Counted from the first letter of the stretch, positions 1 to 8,824 are shown. The stretch: 64,000 nt of DNA from JALHUB01 sp963719465 (GCA_963719465.1 OY970386.1:1984001-2048000); one strand, 5' to 3'. Numbers and translations are program-made. Notes: generated by a model not told the origin, from the letters alone.

Positions 1-70
1 ATCGCGACAGGCCGCCGAGCAGCCTTTCGGAAATTTTACCTGTTCTTAACATGGATATTCCCCCCTTGGG

Positions 71-85
71 TACCACCGGGGGGTA
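71..85. promoter_or_regulatory. Possible CsoR-like operator
   Basis: A G/C-tract inverted repeat (TACCACC-G-GGGGGTA, 6 of 7 arm positions paired) lies just upstream of the glycosyltransferase start. TACC...GGTA palindromes around C/G runs resemble operators of the CsoR/RcnR metal-sensor family. No such regulator is in the window, so this is a weak suggestion from sequence form alone. Confidence 0.22.
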
Positions 86-108
86 TACTGATGAAAGGAG
101 GAAGACTC

Positions 109-1239
109 ATGAGAATCCTGCAGATTGCGCCGCTGGCCGAGCGAGTTCCGCCGCCCGCCTATGGTGGTACCGAAGCCGTCGTTAGCCTGCTGGTGGACGG
201 CCTCGCCCGGCGGGGACACGACGTCGTCCTGCGAGCGTCGGGCGATTCCATCACCCTGGCAGAGCTGCACTCTGTCTACCCGCGCAGCCTGAGGACCGTC
301 AGCGGCATCGAAAGCATGGGCCCGTACGAGCTCGTCCACGCCGCGGAGGCCCTGCGCGAGGCGGGCGACTTCGACATCGTTCACAACCATGCCGGCGAGG
401 TAGCTATGGCCTTCTCCGGCTTAATCGACGTGCCCATGCTGACGACTACTCACGGTAACATGACGCGGGATAGCCGCTTCGTCTGGGAGCGCTACAACGG
501 CTTCTATAACACCATCAGCTGGTCGCAGGCGAAGGCTTACGCCGGCCTCTACAGCCCGCGATTCGCCGGCGTCGTCTATAACGCTATCGACGTTCAAAGC
601 TTCCCGTTCCGCGCCGAGAAAGAGGACTTCTTCCTCTGCCTGGCGCGGGTATCGCCGGAGAAGGGGACTCATCTGGCTATCGAGGCGGCGCGCCGTCTTT
701 CCGTGCCGCTTATCATCGCGGGGAAGGTCAACGTCGTCGATTGGGACTACTTCGAATCCATGGTCAAGCCGCAGATCGACGGGCGACTCATCAGATTCGT
801 CGGCGAAGCCAACGCTCAGGAGAAGAGAGACCTATACGCCCGCGCCCGCGCTCTGCTGGCGCCGATATCCTGGGAGGAGCCGTTCGGGCTGGTGCTGGCC
901 GAGGCGATGGCCTGCGGCACGCCCGTCGTCGCCTTCGCGCGCGGCGCCGTGCCCGAGGTCGTCGAGGACGGCGAAACCGGCTTCCTGGTGAACGACGTTG
1001 ACGGCATGGTCGAAGCGGCGCGGCACATCGACGAGATAGACCCCCGGCGCTGCCGCAGCCACGTCGAAGAGCGATTCGACGTGCCGGTGATGGTCGACGC
1101 CTATCTGAAGACCTATGAGCGGATTCTCGGGTCGGTCGAGGACGAGAGCCGCATCAGCCGGCCAATCGTCGAGTCGCGACATGGTCGTCGGGCCGGCCGG
1201 GTTGCGCCGGCTGGCACAATCCGCAGCTCGCTCTCTTGA
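109..1239 (+). CDS. GT4-family glycosyltransferase
   Basis: Retaining GT-B glycosyltransferase of family 4, 376 residues, likely transferring a sugar from a nucleotide sugar to a glycan or lipid at the cytoplasmic side. The N-terminus has the PPPAYGGTE glycine-rich acceptor-domain motif. The C-terminal half has the diagnostic EX7E motif (E257 in WEEPFGLVLAE, E265), followed by CGTPVVAFARGAVPEVV and GETGFLV. An upstream in-frame ATG at 91 would translate through the strong Shine-Dalgarno AAAGGAGG (94-101), so the ATG at 109, 7 bases after it, is the better start. No signal peptide or membrane segment. Substrate cannot be told from sequence. It stands alone, before rubrerythrin on the same strand. 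Confidence 0.88.
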   Translation: MRILQIAPLAERVPPPAYGGTEAVVSLLVDGLARRGHDVVLRASGDSITLAELHSVYPRSLRTVSGIESMGPYELVHAAEALREAGDFDIVHNHAGEVAMAFSGLIDVPMLTTTHGNMTRDSRFVWERYNGFYNTISWSQAKAYAGLYSPRFAGVVYNAIDVQSFPFRAEKEDFFLCLARVSPEKGTHLAIEAARRLSVPLIIAGKVNVVDWDYFESMVKPQIDGRLIRFVGEANAQEKRDLYARARALLAPISWEEPFGLVLAEAMACGTPVVAFARGAVPEVVEDGETGFLVNDVDGMVEAARHIDEIDPRRCRSHVEERFDVPVMVDAYLKTYERILGSVEDESRISRPIVESRHGRRAGRVAPAGTIRSSLS

Positions 1240-1345
1240 AGGCGCCTCCTCGCGTCTTCTCGCCACAGCTCTTCGTCTCACGTAGAATAGACTGGTCACC
1301 TCGCCGCGGGCCGACCGAGGCCCGTCATTCGCAAAGGAGCAGTCG

Positions 1346-1918
1346 ATGGACCTGAAGGGATCGAATACCGAGCGCAACCTGCTGACGGCTTTCGCCGGCG
1401 AATCGCAGGCCAGGAATCGCTACACCTACTTCGCCTCGCAGGCCCGCAAAGAAGGCCTGGAGCAAATCTCCGCCATCTTCCTAGAGACCGCGGACAACGA
1501 ACGCGAGCACGCCAAGCAGTTCTTCAAGTACCTCGAAGGCGGGACCGCCCAGGTTACCGCGTCCTTCCCCGCCGGCGTCATCGGCGACACAGCGGCTAAC
1601 CTGGAAGAAGCCGCCGCCGGTGAGCGCTACGAGCACAGCGAGATGTACCCTGCCTTCTCCAAGGCCGCTCTCGACGAGGGATTCACGGAGATCGCCAAGA
1701 CCTTCCGCGCCGTCGCCGTCGCCGAGCGCCAGCACGAGAAGCGCTACAACGAGCTGCTGGCCAACGTCCGCGAAGGCAAGGTCTTCAAGAAGGACCAGCC
1801 GGTGCAGTGGAAGTGCCGCAACTGCGGCTACGTGCACACGTCCACGGAGCCTCCGGACGTTTGTCCCGCCTGCAAGCATGTACGTGCGCACTTTGAGCTT
1901 CTGGCCGAGAACTGGTAG
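1346..1918 (+). CDS. Rubrerythrin
   Basis: Rubrerythrin, 190 residues, a cytoplasmic non-haem iron peroxidase that removes hydrogen peroxide in anaerobes and microaerophiles. The N-terminal ferritin-like four-helix domain (about 1-140) supplies the di-iron ligands in GESQARNRY, ETADNEREH and VAVAERQHEKRY (glutamates and ExxH). The C-terminal rubredoxin-like domain (about 150-185) has the two cysteine pairs CRNCGYVH and CPACKH that bind the Fe(SCys)4 centre. Length is that of the canonical two-domain family. The start is the ATG after AAAGGAG. Points to a lifestyle with low or fluctuating oxygen. Confidence 0.95.
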   Translation: MDLKGSNTERNLLTAFAGESQARNRYTYFASQARKEGLEQISAIFLETADNEREHAKQFFKYLEGGTAQVTASFPAGVIGDTAANLEEAAAGERYEHSEMYPAFSKAALDEGFTEIAKTFRAVAVAERQHEKRYNELLANVREGKVFKKDQPVQWKCRNCGYVHTSTEPPDVCPACKHVRAHFELLAENW

Positions 1919-1976
1919 ACGTTCCTTCGTCTGAACGCCAGCCCGTCTCGACGGAATGAGTGGCAGGAGGTTGCTG

Positions 1977-2753
1977 ATGCCCGTAGTCATCTATGAGAAG
2001 CGCGGCCGCACCGTCGTGCTTACGCTGAACCGGCCGGAGGCGATGAACGCCATCAATCGCGAGGTGCGCGAGGCGCTGGTCGAGTCGTTCCTGCGCTTCC
2101 GCGACGACGACGACGCTCGCACGCTCATCCTGACGGGCGCCGGCGACAGGGCGTTCTCGGCCGGCGCCGACCTCAAGGAGATGAGCCAGTCGCTCCCGGA
2201 GCCGGCGCAGCGGCTTGACCGCTCGACGCTGGTGTTGACCGTCAGGGGCATCGGCCTCTGGAAGCCGGTCATTGCCGCCGTCAACGGCTTCTGCCTGGCC
2301 GGCGGCCTCGAGCTTGCTCTCTCGTGCGACATCCTCATGGCCTCCGACACTGCCTCCTTCGCCTTCACCGAGGTGACGCGCGGCATCACTCCCGGCGACG
2401 GCGGCACGCAACTTCTGCCGCGCATCGTCCCCGTCGGCATGGCGCTGGAGATGATGTTCAGCGGCGGGCGAATCGACGCGGCGGAAGCCTATCGCATCGG
2501 CCTCGTTAACCGCGTCGTGCCGCAGGCCGAGCTGATGACGGAGGCGATGGCGCTTGCGGAGCGCATCAACGAAAGCGCGCCGATTGCCGTGCGTCTCGTC
2601 AAGGAGTCCGCGTGGCGCGGCCTCGACCTGCCGCTGGCGGAGGGGCTGCGACTGGAATCGCTCTTCTCGGGTCTGGTTCACACCACGGAGGACGCGAAGG
2701 AGGGCCCGAAGGCCTTCGCCGAGAAGCGACCGCCGGTCTACAAGGGGCGATAG
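1977..2753 (+). CDS. Enoyl-CoA hydratase/isomerase (crotonase family)
   Basis: Crotonase-fold protein of 258 residues, likely hydrating a 2-enoyl-CoA in fatty-acid or amino-acid breakdown. The oxyanion-hole motif AFSAGADLKEM is near residue 62. A second motif, NGFCLAGGLELALSCD, follows near 100, and the glutamate-bearing region TEVTRGITPGDGG near 134. The C-terminal helical part (VNRVVP, LAERINESAP) completes the hexamerisation fold. AGGAGG at 1965-1970 lies 6 bases before the ATG at 1977, so the ATG at 1956 is not used. Exact CoA substrate is not deducible, and no other beta-oxidation gene is adjacent. Confidence 0.9.
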   Translation: MPVVIYEKRGRTVVLTLNRPEAMNAINREVREALVESFLRFRDDDDARTLILTGAGDRAFSAGADLKEMSQSLPEPAQRLDRSTLVLTVRGIGLWKPVIAAVNGFCLAGGLELALSCDILMASDTASFAFTEVTRGITPGDGGTQLLPRIVPVGMALEMMFSGGRIDAAEAYRIGLVNRVVPQAELMTEAMALAERINESAPIAVRLVKESAWRGLDLPLAEGLRLESLFSGLVHTTEDAKEGPKAFAEKRPPVYKGR

Positions 2754-2773
2754 CTGCCGGGCCGGTCCGTCGC

Positions 2774-2802
2774 TTGTAGCGCGACCGACCTTTGACTATA
2801 AT
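2774..2802 (+). promoter_or_regulatory. Sigma70-type promoter of tRNA operon
   Basis: TTGTAG at 2774-2779 and a consensus TATAAT at 2797-2802 are separated by 17 bases. This sits about 50 bases upstream of the first tRNA and faces the tRNA cluster, so it is very likely the promoter for all four tRNAs. Confidence 0.75.
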
Positions 2803-2854
2803 ATTGTCGCTCTGTGAACAGGACGCCGCCGCGTCTGCGAATACAGGGTTAGGG

Positions 2855-2929
<75 letters not shown>

Positions 2930-2931
2930 AG

Positions 2932-3020
2932 GCCGAAGTGGCGGAACAGGTAGACGCGACAGTCTCAAAAACTGTTGAGGGGCGACCCTCGTGCCGGTTC
3001 GATCCCGGCCTTCGGCACCA
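2932..3020 (+). tRNA. tRNA-Leu (CAA)
   Basis: 89-base class II tRNA with a long variable arm (TTGAGGGGCGACCCTCGT). Acceptor GCCGAAG pairs with CTTCGGC, the anticodon loop is CTCAAAA, and CCA is encoded. It begins 2 bases after tRNA-Gly. Confidence 0.95.
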
Positions 3021-3082
3021 GTTCACAATCGTGGGAAGGCGGGAAGACCCGCCTTCATTGGTGTGCGGATAGACCCATCCGC

Positions 3083-3156
3083 TGCCGAGTGGTGTAATGG
3101 TAGCACCAGGGACTTTGGATCCCTTAGTCCAGGTTCGAGTCCTGGCTCGGCAGCCA
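3083..3156 (+). tRNA. tRNA-Gln (TTG)
   Basis: 74-base cloverleaf. Acceptor TGCCGAG pairs with CTCGGCA, the anticodon loop is CTTTGGA (TTG), and GCCA ends it. The GatB gene elsewhere in the window suggests Gln-tRNA could be made by amidation of Glu-tRNA(Gln). Confidence 0.95.
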
Positions 3157-3176
3157 GAAGGCATCGGGCTTGGCGC

Positions 3177-3252
3177 TCCCCGATAGCTCAATCGGTAGAG
3201 CGGGCGGCTGTTAACCGCTAGGTTGTAGGTTCGAGTCCTACTCGGGGAGCCA
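3177..3252 (+). tRNA. tRNA-Asn (GTT)
   Basis: 76-base cloverleaf. Acceptor TCCCCGA pairs with TCGGGGA, the anticodon loop is CTGTTAA (GTT), the T-arm is GGTTCGAGTCC, and CCA is encoded. Last tRNA of the plus-strand cluster. Confidence 0.96.
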
Positions 3253-3453
3253 GTTTGATGGCTCGGAGCGAAACGGCTCTGGGCCATCTCCTTTTCTGCC
3301 GCCGTTTTCACCTCGTCGATGGCGAATCCTCCGAGCCTCTTTGAATCTGACTGGGAACCTATAGAGTGAAGAGTCTACACCCATCCTTTTCCCGTTGATG
3401 TTGTCGATTAGTCTAGCTGGAAAAGACACGCCAGATTCAGGGGAGGTGGGCTC

Positions 3454-5262
3454 ATGTGGTACAAACTGCCACTTGCCACGATAGCCGCGGCTGTTGGAGT
3501 CCTCGTCATATCCTGGGTTGTCCTCGCGCAAGCGCCGGGGGCAAAGCAGGCCGACTCCGCCTCGCCCTTGCAGGCGACCGCGCAGCAATTCGCCAGCTAC
3601 GCGCCGGCCACCTGCGGCGGCAGCGGTAATGCTACCGACCGCCTCGGCATGGCCAACCCGGCCGCCACCTACTGCAAGGACCTCGGCTACGACTACCGCA
3701 TCTCCACCGGCACCGATGGAAGCGAACAGGGCGCCTGCGTCTTCCCCGACGGCACGAGCTGCGAAGAGTGGAGCTTCCTCGACGGCCAGTGCGGCCAGAA
3801 GTACTCCTACTGCGCCAAGCAGGGTCTGACCACCGTCACCAAGCACGACGGCAGCGGCGGCTCCCTCTCGCGGGATTACGCCGAGTGCGTCAAGCCCGAC
3901 AACAAGCAAGAGCTGGGCTCCGTCGATAGCATGATGGACCTGAGCCGGCTGGCCACCCGGAGCAGCATCCAGGTTCCCCAGAGCGCCGCGCCCTCCGACC
4001 AGAGTCCGGCGCCGGAGGAGCAGGACGGCTCACTACCGTCTTCCTTCGACTGGCGCAGCCAGAACGGCCAGAACTGGATGACCAGCGTCAAGAACCAGGG
4101 CAACTGCGGCTCCTGCTGGGCTTTCGCCGCGATGGGCGTGACTGAGGGAACCTACAACATCGCCACCGGCAACCCCAATCTGGACCTCGACCTCTCCGAG
4201 CAGTACCTTGTCTCCGACTGCTACCCGGGTTCCTACGGCACCTGCTGCGGCGGCAGCTTCGTATACGCCCTCTCCTACGTCCGCGACACCGGCATCCCCG
4301 ACGAGTCCTGCCTGTCTTACGTTGACCAGTCTACCTGCAGCTGCGGCTCGACCTGTAGCGCCAGTTGCACCTATCACACAAACGGCGCCTGCACGAATGG
4401 CTCCTGCTCCAACCGCTGCGCCGACTACCAGAGCCGGCTGGTGAAGATAAACTCCGTTACCGCCGTGCCGGCCGCCCAGATGAAGCAGACGCTAGTATCG
4501 AACGGGCCGCTGGTTGTTGCCATGGGGGTAGGCGGCTACTTCGGCGGCAGCTTCGACGCCCAGGGCGTCTACCACTGCACATACGACAGCGGCGCCAACC
4601 ACGCCGTCGTCATCACCGGCTACAACGACGCCGGCGGCTACTGGATAGTCAAGAATAGCTGGGGCAGCACCTGGAACGGCGACGGCTACTTCAAGGTGGG
4701 CTACGGCGAGTGCGCCATCGAGACCTACGCCTACTCCGTCACCGTCCCGTCGTCACCACCGCCGGCCACGCCCTCGCCGCTGCCGACGCGCACTTCCACG
4801 CCTACGCGCACGATCACGCCGACCCGCACGCCGACAGGGCCCGCGACGGCCACAAAGACGCGCACACCAACGCGGACGATCACACCTACCCGCACGCTGA
4901 CGCCGACCCGCACGCTGACGCCGACGCGTACGCCAACTCGAACGCGGACGCCTACGCGGACTCCGACGCCGACTCGAACCCGTACGCCAACTCGAACCCG
5001 TACGCCAACTCGCACTCCGACGCCGACTCGAACGCGTACGCCAACGCGAACGGCGACGCCCACACGCACGCCCACGCCGGTCCTGGGTTGCGGCAACGTC
5101 ACCGGGGACGGAAGAGTGACGATGGCTGACGTGCTGGTCGAGGCGAGCGCTATTGCTCGGGGAGATTCGAATACGCTCTACGACATCAATCAGAATGGTA
5201 GAGTAGACGAGACGGCGCTCGTGACGGTGATTCAGCAGCTGGGGCGCCGCTGCGATCGCTGA
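3454..5262 (+). CDS. Secreted papain-type cysteine protease with DUF333, T/P stalk and dockerin
   Basis: 602-residue exported protease. Order of parts: signal peptide or anchor (about 1-27), a Cys-rich DUF333-like module (about 60-125, MANPAATYCKDLGY and VFPDGTSCEEW), a peptidase C1A domain (about 190-430), a long Thr-Pro-Arg repeat stalk (about 432-545), and a dockerin-like pair of calcium loops (about 548-600: GDGRVTMADV, DINQNGRVDE). Papain catalytic residues are all visible: Cys221 in NCGSCWAF, His383 in NHAVVITGY, Asn401 in VKNSWG. The extra cysteine-dense loop CSCGSTCSASC is unusual. GGGGAGG precedes the ATG. It probably acts outside the cell. No cohesin partner is visible here. Confidence 0.9.
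   Translation: MWYKLPLATIAAAVGVLVISWVVLAQAPGAKQADSASPLQATAQQFASYAPATCGGSGNATDRLGMANPAATYCKDLGYDYRISTGTDGSEQGACVFPDGTSCEEWSFLDGQCGQKYSYCAKQGLTTVTKHDGSGGSLSRDYAECVKPDNKQELGSVDSMMDLSRLATRSSIQVPQSAAPSDQSPAPEEQDGSLPSSFDWRSQNGQNWMTSVKNQGNCGSCWAFAAMGVTEGTYNIATGNPNLDLDLSEQYLVSDCYPGSYGTCCGGSFVYALSYVRDTGIPDESCLSYVDQSTCSCGSTCSASCTYHTNGACTNGSCSNRCADYQSRLVKINSVTAVPAAQMKQTLVSNGPLVVAMGVGGYFGGSFDAQGVYHCTYDSGANHAVVITGYNDAGGYWIVKNSWGSTWNGDGYFKVGYGECAIETYAYSVTVPSSPPPATPSPLPTRTSTPTRTITPTRTPTGPATATKTRTPTRTITPTRTLTPTRTLTPTRTPTRTRTPTRTPTPTRTRTPTRTRTPTRTPTPTRTRTPTRTATPTRTPTPVLGCGNVTGDGRVTMADVLVEASAIARGDSNTLYDINQNGRVDETALVTVIQQLGRRCDR
4783..5085 (+). repeat. Thr-Pro-Arg coding repeat (stalk)
   Basis: Imperfect short tandem repeats built on ACGCCNACNCGNAC units encode a TPTRTPTRT-type linker between the protease and dockerin modules. 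Codon drift between units shows it is not freshly expanded. Such T/P linkers are typically extended and often glycosylated. Confidence 0.85.
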
Positions 5263-5279
5263 CCGGCGCGAGCCTCCGC

Positions 5280-6884
5280 TCAGGCCACGCTCGAGGCACT
5301 GGTCTCAGCGCAAACCGAGTTCCCGCCGCGCGCTTTTGCCCGGTAGAGGGCCGCGTCCGCCGTCGCAATGAGGGCCGGTGCGGCGTCCGCCATGGCGGGG
5401 GTCGCTTCGGCGACCCCGAGGCTGACGCTGAGAGCAAGCGTATCGCCCTGGGGAAGGCGGAACGCCTGTCTCGCCACCCTGCCGCGGAATCGTTCGCCGA
5501 AGAGCAGCGCGGCCTCCAGATCGGCCTCCGGAAGGACGAATAGGAACTCGTCGCCGCCGTACCGCCCCACAATGTCGCCCCGGCGGCAGCTCCGGCGGGC
5601 CAGCCGGGCGAGCTGGACGAGGACCTCGTCACCCGCCGCGTGGCCGTGCGAATCGTTCAACGCCTTCAGGCTGTCAACGTCGAGGAGGCCGACGCTGAAG
5701 CGCTTGCGATGCCGGGATGCGCGGGCATGTTCCGCCTCGATCACCTCTTCGATGTAGCGTCGATTCGGTATGCCGGTAAGTATGTCGGTGCGCGCCTGGC
5801 GGTGCTCGATCTCCGTTCTCGCCTGAAGCTGCTGCGAATATCTTTCCAGCTGCTCCTTCGATTCCGCAAGCGCCTTGTACATCTGCATCGCCTTCAGTCC
5901 CAGCGCGAGCCTGCCTGCCATCTCATCGAGAAGCTTCATCTCTGCCGGCGGGAAGCTATGAGGGTGATAGCCGGCAAACGATATCGCGCCCAGAACCTCG
6001 TCCCCGAAGATGACCGGAGCCACCGATCCAGAAACGGCCATGATCCGCTTGAAGAAATCCGTCATCTCCGGACTGGCGCGCTCGCTGTTCTGAAGGTCCG
6101 GCGAGGGCTCGATGTGCCGCGAGCGAATCACGTCCAGGAAGATCTCGTCAAAAAGAGAATCAGACCGGTCGGTCCAGACCCGCGACAGGGAAGCGTCTTC
6201 CCACCGCTGCAGCTTGTTCATGACGCGGGCCCCGAGCGTTTGCGAAGACTCGTCCCACAGGGCAATCGTCACGAGTTCAAAACCAGTCTCGCTTGACATG
6301 GCGGCGGCGATATTCGCAAGAACCTCTTTCGCGTCCTCCGCCTGCGTCAGCACCTCCGCCGCGTTGGCAAGCGCCAACGTCTGCTCGCGATCTCGTTCCG
6401 CATGCGCCGCATTCAACATACGCTCCAGGCAGACCACCAGCGGAGCGCGAGCCGTCTTGAGGAAACGCACCAGCGCTCGGTCGATGCCGGTCTTCCAGGG
6501 GCCACGGATGATGACCATCTCCGCCGGGCTTTCGCTTACCGGAATCCTCATCGCCACGTATTCGCGGTCCGACGCTCCTTCCGCTGGCACGAAGTCGCCC
6601 ACGCGCCTCTCCGCGATGTTGAAGGCGACCGGCCCTTTCTGCGCCTGAGCCTGCTGCTGCGCGATCCAGAGGCCGGTCTTGCCCGTGCCTACGTCGTCGT
6701 CGCCTTGAGGGTCGCAGCAAGTGAGCCAGTTCAGGTCCTCGGCGTAGACGAACCAGACGCGCTCGGCGCGCAGCGCGTTCTTGAGGACGCCGGCAAGGCG
6801 CGCGAGGTGCGTCCTGCTCGGCGGGCCGGACAAGGCCAGTTCCGCGAGTTGGCGCAGCTCTTCAAAGCCCGGCTGGGAGTCCAT
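5280..6884 (-). CDS. GAF-GGDEF diguanylate cyclase
   Basis: 534-residue cytoplasmic sensor that likely makes cyclic di-GMP. An N-terminal GAF-like region (about 20-155) is followed by a second GAF domain (about 170-335), a coiled coil (ESKEQLERYSQQLQ) and a C-terminal GGDEF domain (about 365-525). The active-site signature RYGGDEF is intact (GGDEF 443-447), and the inhibitory RxxD site (RRGD, 434-437) sits exactly five residues upstream, so product feedback is expected. No transmembrane segment. Its stop is 17 bases from the convergent protease gene. With the HD-GYP protein at 15.2 kb it gives a synthesis/breakdown pair for c-di-GMP in this window. Confidence 0.92.
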   Translation of the reverse strand: MDSQPGFEELRQLAELALSGPPSRTHLARLAGVLKNALRAERVWFVYAEDLNWLTCCDPQGDDDVGTGKTGLWIAQQQAQAQKGPVAFNIAERRVGDFVPAEGASDREYVAMRIPVSESPAEMVIIRGPWKTGIDRALVRFLKTARAPLVVCLERMLNAAHAERDREQTLALANAAEVLTQAEDAKEVLANIAAAMSSETGFELVTIALWDESSQTLGARVMNKLQRWEDASLSRVWTDRSDSLFDEIFLDVIRSRHIEPSPDLQNSERASPEMTDFFKRIMAVSGSVAPVIFGDEVLGAISFAGYHPHSFPPAEMKLLDEMAGRLALGLKAMQMYKALAESKEQLERYSQQLQARTEIEHRQARTDILTGIPNRRYIEEVIEAEHARASRHRKRFSVGLLDVDSLKALNDSHGHAAGDEVLVQLARLARRSCRRGDIVGRYGGDEFLFVLPEADLEAALLFGERFRGRVARQAFRLPQGDTLALSVSLGVAEATPAMADAAPALIATADAALYRAKARGGNSVCAETSASSVA

Positions 6885-7381
6885 CGGGCGCAGTTACTCC
6901 TTTGCTAGCTCTGTCTTTAGATTCGGCAAGAGGGCTGATTGCTAAATGGCGGCTGGCCGTCCGAGCGAACAAATCAGCACAGAGCGCAACCGGGCCGAGG
7001 TAATGTCAAGACTTCCTGGATATGGCCGGCGGGTGGTCGGAGAGCGTCTTGGCCGGCTAGCGGTGCTGCCCGTCCGCGAGGGCAACGTCGCTCCCGGCTG
7101 GGCGCCGCAGGCCGACACGGACGGTATCGCTTGGCTCATCCCGCTATAGCGCCCCTGGCGCGTCTCAGCGGCTGCGAGCGGCGCTGCTCGTGATGGACCA
7201 GAGGAACGGCTTCCGCGCCTGCTTCGTCGCCTGGGATGACCACATATTTCAGGGAAAACGCGGCTTTGCTATAGACTGAACGGGAAATTTCTGGTTTAAT
7301 AGCGAAAGCAAAACCCTGCCAGACACTCCCGTCCCGCCCCGGAGAGCTATATTCTTGTCCCGGTTGGAAGAGGAGCAAGAT
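6885..7381. other. Intergenic region without a convincing gene
   Basis: About 500 bases between divergent genes. Short open frames here lack recognisable protein character and good ribosome sites. It must hold the promoters of the cyclase (leftward) and the T/P-repeat protein (rightward). I could not place -35/-10 pairs with confidence and saw no clear riboswitch. Confidence 0.5.
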
Positions 7382-8824
7382 ATGCGTCGCATGATGCTAG
7401 CCCACCCACGATTGCTGGTCCTTACCTTCGCGGTTGCGCTTGCCGCAGCCGTTCTCTTATGTCTTGGCCTGCCGCTCTCGCGTTCGTCAACGGAAGCGGC
7501 GCAGGAACTCCACGGCATCGCCCTAATCAAGGGCTGCAACAGCCCGACGAACGTCGACGAAGCGTACATTTGCACCTTCCAAGCTGAGAACGTCGTTGAC
7601 ACGCAGCACGACACCCTGACGATCACGTCACTGGTAGACGTTGTGCACGCCCACGCCGGCGATGTGACGTCAGGTGACCTGCTGCTGCCGCCGACCGTCC
7701 TGACGCTCAGCGGAGGAGCGACCTGCGACGCCGGACAGACGATCTGTACGCTGCCGTTCGGTGCTTCCGTAACCCTGACGGTAGGCTACTATACCGTCCA
7801 GGCCAATGATCCAAACCCCCTCACCGACACCGCGACGGTAACCTGGGAGGACACCTGCACGGGCGGAACCCCAAGCCCGAACTGCCCGCTAGGACAAACG
7901 CTGCATAATGAAGCCGGGTCGCAGTCGGATATCCAGACGCCTACGTTCACGCCGACTGACACCCCGACCAACACGCCGACGCCGACCAACACGCCGACGG
8001 CGACACCGACCAACACGCCCACGGCAACGCCCACAAACACGCCGACGGCGACACCGACGAATACGCCCACGGCAACGCCCACAAACACGCCGACGGCGAC
8101 CGCGACCGACACGCCAACGGCAACAGCGACCGATACGCCGACGGATACGCCTACTGAGACGCCCACCGACACGCCAACGGCAACAGCGACCGACACGCCG
8201 ACCGATACGCCTACTGAGACGCCGACCGACACGCCAACGGATACGGCTACTCCGACGGCGACCGATACGGCAACGGCAACGCCGACGGATACGCCGACCG
8301 AGACGCCGACAGATACGGCTACTCCGACAGCGACGCCCACAAACACCGGGACTCCCATCGGTGGTGGTACGCCGACTCCCACCCCAACCGGCACGCCGAC
8401 CTCGACCAAGACGCCTTGCTATTGCTGCAAGACACCCACACCGACAAAGACGCCCTGTGAGTGCAAGACACCCACGCCGACGCCGACAATGACGACGCCG
8501 ACGAAGACGCCCACGAAGACGGCAACGCCCACGAAGACGGCGACGCCGACGAAGACGCTGACGCCAAAGCCGACAAAGACGCCGCCCTGCGGGTGCAAGA
8601 CACCCACGCCGACGCCGACAGGGACGCCGTGCTGTGAGTGCAAGACACCCACGCCGAAGCCGAAGAAGCCTTGCCAAACGTCAGGGCTCTGGTGGAAGTG
8701 GACGTGGCCGTGGAACCTGACGCCTTGCGGGCCGTCGGGATTCTCCAACAACGACTTCGGGTGCAGTGCCTTCGGCTCCGATGCCAGCCTGCTTCGCGTT
8801 CTCTGCTATCAGGAATGGGGTTGA
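7382..8824 (+). CDS. Secreted T/P-repeat surface protein with Cys-rich C-terminus
   Basis: 480-residue exported protein of unknown function. It has a basic N-terminus with a hydrophobic signal segment (LLVLTFAVALAAAVLLCLGL) and a globular, probably beta-sandwich module (about 40-185, DUF11-like character: TLTITSLVDVV, LTDTATVTWEDTC). A long stalk of TPT, NTPTAT and DTPTET repeats (about 190-340) follows, then a tail where T/P repeats alternate with cysteine clusters (PCYCCK, PCECK, PPCGCK, PCCECK). The end is Trp/aromatic rich (LWWKWTWPW). The ATG at 7382 is chosen because AGGAG at 7371 is 6 bases upstream. An upstream TTG at 7355 is in frame but lacks such a site. The regular cysteine spacing suggests disulfide cross-links or metal binding. 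Confidence 0.78.
   Translation: MRRMMLAHPRLLVLTFAVALAAAVLLCLGLPLSRSSTEAAQELHGIALIKGCNSPTNVDEAYICTFQAENVVDTQHDTLTITSLVDVVHAHAGDVTSGDLLLPPTVLTLSGGATCDAGQTICTLPFGASVTLTVGYYTVQANDPNPLTDTATVTWEDTCTGGTPSPNCPLGQTLHNEAGSQSDIQTPTFTPTDTPTNTPTPTNTPTATPTNTPTATPTNTPTATPTNTPTATPTNTPTATATDTPTATATDTPTDTPTETPTDTPTATATDTPTDTPTETPTDTPTDTATPTATDTATATPTDTPTETPTDTATPTATPTNTGTPIGGGTPTPTPTGTPTSTKTPCYCCKTPTPTKTPCECKTPTPTPTMTTPTKTPTKTATPTKTATPTKTLTPKPTKTPPCGCKTPTPTPTGTPCCECKTPTPKPKKPCQTSGLWWKWTWPWNLTPCGPSGFSNNDFGCSAFGSDASLLRVLCYQEWG
7938..8350 (+). repeat. Thr-Pro coding tandem repeats
   Basis: Degenerate 12-24 base units (ACGCCGACGGCGACACCGAC-like) repeated over about 400 bases encode the TPT/NTP/DTP stalk. Near-identical 24-base blocks around 8020-8100 suggest recent unit duplication, so length variation between strains is plausible. 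Confidence 0.85.

Noticed and set aside
4731..5102. Minus-strand VRVGVRV-type frame in the protease stalk
   Set aside because: Antisense shadow of the Thr-Pro-Arg repeats.
6939..7193. Small ORFs between the GGDEF gene and the T/P protein
   Set aside because: No ribosome sites, Arg-rich composition typical of random frames in GC-rich DNA, overlapping frames of similar quality.
7230..7340. Possible c-di-GMP riboswitch before the T/P protein
   Set aside because: GAAAGC and CCCTGCC fragments are suggestive next to a GGDEF gene, but conserved core elements of c-di-GMP-I are not in order.
7938..8350. Possible CRISPR array (short regular repeats)
   Set aside because: Repeats are codon-phased, have no unique spacers of constant size, and lie inside a secreted protein gene.
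7789..8409. Long minus-strand frame with VGVSVGV repeats
   Set aside because: It is antisense to the T/P-repeat gene. Low-complexity coding DNA opens all frames, and there is no ribosome site.
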